Below the pieces are notes generated by a model, which made no database searches, had not been told where the DNA came from, and saw only the letters and a program-made list of their open reading frames with translations. Positions 58,950 through 64,000 of a stretch of 64,000 bases of DNA are shown one piece after another. This DNA comes from Sipunculus nudus (taxonomy: Eukaryota > Annelida > Sipuncula > Golfingiida > Sipunculidae), in the NCBI GenBank assembly GCA_026874595.1, contig CM049313.1, forward strand, positions 73,524,659 to 73,588,658, written 5' to 3'. The first letter of the stretch is position 1; each line of letters opens with the position of its first letter. Position numbers and translations under genes: made by a program.

Positions 58950-60130
58950 AGTTGGTTGTCACGTGATACATAACCGCCAAATTCAAAAACAGTCTGGTCT
59001 TTGTTCGGGTGGCCCATCATCTCAGCAGACATAACTGGCAGAGTACATGCTGCAAGGTCTGAGGTAAGTTAAGAATGTGTTGTTTTTTTTCAAAATCGGC
59101 TATATGTGGAATGTCTTAATTATATGTACAGTCAGTAAGAGCACTGAGTGTTAATTATCCAGATTTAGATGATGATGCCTGCATTGCATGCCTGCCTGAC
59201 TGCGACATTGCCCCTAAAATAATATGTATACAGTCATGCAGTTTACAAGGAATGTGCAAGGAGATTTATATTTTACATGTATATAACATATTTTTGTCGT
59301 ACTTAACAACTTAACATTACCAAAGACGTTATTATTATATAATTCCAACTGTTCACTGTATATGCATGTGTATGCATGCAGGGCCATGCACAAAGTTCAT
59401 GAAGCTTCGCTCAGTACAGGGCACATGTAACAACTGCTGATAAGACAGCAGGCAGCTTGTTGTAGAACAGGGTCAGGTTTGTAACCCTATAAGGTTGTCA
59501 CAGTCGCAGCGTGCTTTTATACAGCCACACTCTTGTTATGTTGGTGACTTGGCTACATATATGCCCCCCCCCCCTCCCCACCCGAGTAGTAAATGCTAAT
59601 ATACAACTGCACAATGTTTCATGCCTGTTTGTTTTTTTAATTTCTTATACGTTCGTTTTCTTATTTTATAGAACTTAAGCCCACCCAAGTCTTTATGCTC
59701 TTCAAGAAGAGGAGCGAAATGAAGCTGTCTCAAGACTGCTGGTGATCCAATTAAGAGAGCTACATCATAGATGAATGCACAATTACTCCAGACTCATTGA
59801 ACTTATATTTACCATATATTATGACATTTCGGCAACTTGCACTCTACATATATACCCCATTTCTGTATATTATAGTATGTGCATCACTTGGTTTAGTTAT
59901 AATCTGGGGTGTTTTTCTCAGATTCTTGGCCTGCATACTACAGAAAAACATCATTAGAGACCTGTGTCTCTGTATTCAATAAGGACAAGGATTATGATAT
60001 ATTTTTTTCATAAACTGAATAAATATACGGTGAACATATATTGATAAATGGTTCAAATTTGTGTAATTGCTTTTGTTATTTGTTTTCTGTGTTACAGGTG
60101 AATATACAGCTGAATTATATGGATTAGATA
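58950..60130 (+). other. Possible spliced transcript signals (E-box, donor, two acceptors)
   Basis: GTCACGTGAT (palindromic E-box) at about 58959 is followed by a consensus-quality donor CTGAG/GTAAGTTAAG near 59063. Acceptors with pyrimidine tracts follow: TTTCTTATTTTATAG/AA near 59671 and TTTGTTTTCTGTGTTACAG/GT near 60098. The intervals between show no long conserved frame, so a non-coding RNA or untranslated exons are the most that could be proposed. Confidence 0.2.
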
Positions 60131-60187
60131 CTTTCATTCCTTACTTATTCCAGTCTCAAGACCAGGCAAGCTACATGTATTTGGAAC

Positions 60188-60540
60188 TTTTGCAGAACAC
60201 ATTTTAGCACATTCAGAACACATCAAATGCGTTTCAGAACACATTTATATTATCATACACATTTACTGTGTTTCCGTACACATTTAATGCCTCGTCCCAG
60301 ATACAACTCTCTAACACATCTCTATGTGTTTCCAAACACATGTGTGTGTTCCGAAACACGTCTATGTGTGTTCCGAAACACATTTATATGTGTTACCAAA
60401 CACATCTATGAGGTGTTACAAAACACATTAAATTTATCATACCCATTAATGTGTTTCTGTACACATTTTAATGCCTCATCTCAGATACAAGTCTCGTACA
60501 TATTTAAATGTGTTCCCAAACACATTTTTGGTTTTCAGTG
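60188..60540 (+). repeat. AACACAT/ATGTGTT interspersed tandem
   Basis: About 15 words of AACACAT or its complement ATGTGTT at about 20-30-bp intervals, often facing each other as GTGTTTCCAAACACA-type hairpins. A longer duplication of about 180-185 bp is visible (CGTACACATTTAATGCCTCG, CAGATACAA near 60270-60315 and again near 60455-60495). The frame across it is repeat-derived. Related words occur at 58845-58925. Confidence 0.7.
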
Positions 60541-60601
60541 AAAAGCAATACTGAAAGTACTTTTGCAAGAGTATTTAGACTGCCAACATTACTTTTCAAC
60601 C

Positions 60602-61047
60602 TGTTACGGTCCCTTTTCACACCAAACAACTCAGGCCGAACCGTAACACATATGCTCAGACACGTTCTCTTCAAATGAATACGTAACCAAAATATGGGTG
60701 CAAAAACAGTACTATATTACTAGATTACAATATTTACATTCATACACAAATAATATAATAGTCAATACATAACGTAATTTATAACCAAGTCTCTGACGAA
60801 AACTGAGTCTCTAAATAACGAACTGTAACGAAATACTTAACTGAATCCGGTATACAAGAAACTGAAGTCCATCATCAACACATAATTCGGGCACACACAA
60901 AACTGAAGTCCTGTATTAATCCATGTGGCACCAAACAAACAAAGTCTCTCCTCTTCTTAAATAATAAAGTTCATGGCGTGGTTCATGGCATTCCGTGGGC
61001 TTGGGGACCAAGAGCCCACGGTCACGGTCCCCGGGGAAAACTGTAAC
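60602..61047 (-). mobile_element. Possible second LTR family
   Basis: Plus-strand text begins TGTTACGGTCCCTTTTCACA and ends near GGGGAAAACTGTAACG, giving TGTTAC/GTAAC terminal repeats like the other LTR-like family. ATTATTTAAGAAGAGG on the minus strand could be a TATA region. Only one copy is visible and the last bases are CG rather than CA, so this is tentative. Confidence 0.3.
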
Positions 61048-61049
61048 GT

Positions 61050-62160
61050 GGCGTAGTAAAGTCAATAGTCCCGCCTCGTACTGCAGGCGAGTTCGTTTTA
61101 TAGGCTTTCAACAATGGGTGAAAACCGCAGAAGTTTGTGGTTTTGCTTGAGAGAAACGATAGCGCCGGCAGAACTGCAAAACCAGTACTGAATGGTCCAA
61201 GAATAGTTTTTATGTTTCTAAAAGCGCGTCAGTAGTCACTGATAGCGGGGTGGATCCATAAGCGTGGAAACGGGGGCGGCCACACCAGTTCGTGGCGCCA
61301 TCCTCCGATGTCCGGGTGACGTCCATGCAACAAACCTCTAGGGTGGATCTTCTAAACATGTAAGGGGTGTAAAATTTTATATCTGAGGCTGTAAAGTACA
61401 ACCCTATTTTTGCACAGTACAGAGCTTGGCCCCTTGACTATGTTCTGTTTGGCAGAGATCTGCCAAATTGTGCATATTTTGTGCTTGGCAGATGACTGAC
61501 GGTGTACAATGCCAACGGTAACCTGATTGGTTGCTCGTTACTCCAATGCTTATTATTATTCATTGAATGAAAATGCGATTAAGTTTACATAGAGTTCATG
61601 GACGTCAATTGCTCTCTAAATACAAAGTAATAAATACGTTAAAGTGTTTGGTGAACAGGATATATTTACGATTATGTTGATGGAGAAGTCAAATGAATGT
61701 TTCAAATGTCTCATTAATCAACTTATAATTGTTGAACCCCGTTCAAACGGAAGAACACCACACTTTATAATTACGGGCAAAAACAAAGAGAAACAAAACT
61801 TTTCTGATTCTGATGAAATCAATAATGCTTAATTATATTTGATACAAGTTTGTCTGCTTTATAAAGGGTAGAGTGGTATCTCATTATTTAAACATGACTC
61901 GATAGCACTGTACAAGGATGGGGTTAGGGCGTCTCCATCTAGAGTGGAGCAATCGAGTACCATTTAATATAAAATAATACACTTTTGCTTATCTCCTGAG
62001 GCAATTAAATATATGTTAAGATCTAATGACGGCAACATGACGTTCATTTATCTGCTTATTCTGATTAACGTTTATGGTTAAATAAATTCATTATATGAAT
62101 TAAAACAAAACTGTTTCTGTATTAGGCAAAATCTAGAGAAAACCAGCGTTTAGTCGTTGG
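61050..62160. other. Intergenic, no gene recognised
   Basis: Nothing recognised; short frames only. Confidence 0.3.
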
Positions 62161-62167
62161 AGTGATT

Positions 62168-62287
62168 TCCTTTAACAGTTGCCGTCTCTCTTATATCCCT
62201 CCTTCTCTTCTTCTCACAGTTGTCGTCTCTGTTATAGCCCTCCTTTTCTTCCTCTAACAGTTGTCGTCTCTGTTATAGCCCTCCTTC
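62168..62287. repeat. Minisatellite, about 46-bp unit, three copies
   Basis: AACAGTTGCCGTCTCTCTTA, then CACAGTTGTCGTCTCTGTTA and AACAGTTGTCGTCTCTGTTA, each followed by TAGCCCTCCTT-like pyrimidine-rich spacer. Confidence 0.8.
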
Positions 62288-62612
62288 TTGGCACTTATAC
62301 CCGCCCCACTAAAGTAACAAATTTAAAATAAATAAGGACAATTTAATCATGCTTGTTAGATTTCGGACGGTTATTATACTCGTTGAACAGCGATACCCGG
62401 CAGTGTGTAATAATGCCTGAATCCCATGGACCAGGAACTCAAAAACAATTTCCAATTTTCCCAGAATTTATGCTGAAAGGGAATTTTTTACCTACTAATA
62501 TAGACAGCAGGTATATAAATATAACAATCAATATTATAATGACTACTTTTATAAACAATACTGATGGTTTTGAAATTATATAACATAAAGGAAAATCCCT
62601 CAGAGAGCGCAA

Positions 62613-62836
62613 ACCTCCGCCAAAGGGAGCTCATTACCCCAATATGGCATTGTCAGAAATGCAGCATTAAGACATTACTGGATCCATATGGTGATCCGGT
62701 ATTCCTTGGTGTTCCTTCTTTCATTGTCGAGCTATTCTGAATAATCTCATCAAAATCCGTTAACAAAATTTGAGAAATGTTGCTATCAGGCAAGCCAACG
62801 CCGGCAAAAACATAACCCCCGCCCCTTTGCGGAGGT
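62613..62836 (-). repeat. Dispersed repeat family B relative with inverted ends
   Basis: About 224 bp. The ends ACCTCCGCCAAAGGG and CCCCTTTGCGGAGGT form an imperfect 14-15-bp inverted repeat. The interior reads GGATCCATATGGTGATCCGG, TCATCAAAATCCGTTAACAA, AGCCAACGCCGGCAAAAACA. It is the reverse complement of the order seen in copies 1-4 (12.2, 18.2, 29.6, 31.1 kb). Short inverted ends could mark a MITE; the AAAATCCGTT...GGCGAAAACATAA style also resembles 3' tails of widespread retroelements. Confidence 0.65.
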
Positions 62837-62844
62837 AATTATGA

Positions 62845-63830
62845 AAGAAAAAAAAAATAAAATATGTGTATATAATATAACTTAATCACATGTTAAATCA
62901 ATTTTATAACATGTATACTAGAGATAGAGTGACTCACTAGTCGAATAAAACGGTTGAACTCAAGTAAGTGTGAGTTTCTCTACTGCTATTCTGAATCGGA
63001 ATAAAATTAATGATTTTCAATAAATGTCGTTTTCAAGTTATTTGCTTAAAGGTTTATGCACAATACATTTACGAAATTTAAAGCCCCCTAAAACTGTATG
63101 AAAAGATTTTATGGTTCACGCGCCTGTTGGTCTCCTTGGCAAAATCCTTACTTTTTATTCTTTCAAGTTTTTCTTTTGAGTCTCTTTCTCAGAAAAGATG
63201 CACACCCTAGTCCAGTTTTAACACTATCCTTTCCACATTGTTGTCCTAATCACATCGAGCATGAAGCAGAAACTATCACTTTTAACATGGGTAATCCTGT
63301 AACAGCAAGGATATTACATATATAGGCTGTCAGGAAAACTAAAGGCATGATTCCTAGCATATAAAGAAGAAATGTTATAGACTTGAGGAGTGTTCCGTTT
63401 TCTCGAATGACTATAATTATCTACAATCAACCTCGGAAAGAGGTATTTTGCACACCGTTACATCAAAAGATTTCACTCAGAAGGTTCTATAATTATCTGA
63501 TTACATATGTTATTACTGACGTTCAGCATCCTCTGTCCTCATCAAATTAATCTAGCACTGACATTTTCGTTTTACACTTTTTGTTAACTTATTTCCGCGG
63601 CCCGATAAATATCGGGGGATCCTGGATGCAGCCCACTCATCCACCCCCTTATAATCCGCCCCGGGAACCCAGCTATTGCATACAAAACTTAAATATTAAA
63701 ATATTTTACTGAAAATATCACTTGTATTTTTTGTTAAATTTTGATGTAAATATGGACGAAAATCCGCCCTCTTATTGCCTATAATTATACATGTTATAAT
63801 TAAGGACCTGCCGAGATAATATCCCCCCCC
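62845..63830. other. Intergenic, no gene recognised
   Basis: AT-rich sequence; a C run near 63825. No gene recognised. Confidence 0.35.
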
Positions 63831-63839
63831 CCACCAAAT

Positions 63840-63992
63840 AAGCTCCAACGACGCAACATTTTTTCCCCAACAATAAGTACGGTCCATCGAAGCAACATTT
63901 CTCCCCACCATAAGTAAGGTCCATCGAAGCAACCTTTTCCCCACCATATGTAAGGACCATCCAAGCATCATTTCTTCCCCAAAATTAGGAAT
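63840..63992. repeat. Minisatellite, about 39-bp unit, four copies at window edge
   Basis: Head-to-tail copies of GGTCCATCGAAGCAACATTT then CTCCCCACCATAAGTAA, with copy-to-copy changes. A minus-strand frame shows matching repeated peptides (LLMVGR, LTYGGEK) as a by-product. The array may continue beyond the window. Confidence 0.8.
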
Positions 63993-64000
63993 TTCCATCA

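Noticed and set aside
60227-60541. 104-residue frame rich in Thr-His
   Set aside because: It is a translation of the AACACAT/ATGTGTT repeat block.
63696-63998. 100-residue repetitive minus-strand frame
   Set aside because: By-product of the 39-bp minisatellite. The unit length is a multiple of three, which keeps the frame open.

Overview
The window reads as AT-rich, repeat-laden nuclear DNA of an invertebrate animal. The evidence is dispersed (TA)n, (CA)n and long poly-C tracts, decayed LINE, LTR, SINE and MITE copies, long intergenic stretches, and no bacterial-style gene packing. A lophotrochozoan, most likely a mollusc, is my best guess. It rests on the style of the intronless neuropeptide-type GPCRs and the repeat load, not on a diagnostic marker.

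Only three protein-coding genes are well supported. All are single-exon seven-transmembrane receptors of about 360-377 residues: 3006-4088 (minus), 23371-24504 (plus) and 49311-50423 (plus). They are paralogues; the second and third are much closer to each other than to the first. All three share rewired class A microswitches: HRF in place of DRY at the end of TM3, Arg in place of the CWxP toggle Trp in TM6, and N/K-L-Y-L-Y in place of NPxxY in TM7. They form a lineage-specific orphan receptor cluster spread over about 47 kb. The third is bracketed by two LTR-like repeats in opposite orientation.

The largest structure is a satellite-like array from about 32.59 to 39.99 kb, with eroded outliers to 41.9 kb and an isolated inverted pair near 14.2 kb. 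Its ancestral monomer is about 139 bp, each centred on a 12-bp perfect palindrome (GGTGGCGCCACC). Monomers pair into 278-bp units, and in the middle of the array into a 1,111-bp higher-order repeat.

The rest is mobile-element debris and simple sequence. It includes a very young MITE with perfect 57-bp terminal inverted repeats and TAA target duplication (15556-16258); a second TAA-flanked MITE family with three copies, one of which has a paralogous empty site in the window; three LTR-like copies; a CR1-like LINE reverse-transcriptase fragment (27.4-28.2 kb); several tRNA-derived SINEs; a hAT-like element; a dispersed family with at least six copies; and several minisatellites. Weak gene-fragment candidates lie at the left edge (1-108) and at 10.9-11.8 kb (a possible terminal exon with one membrane helix). 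Most other short open frames are repeat-derived.
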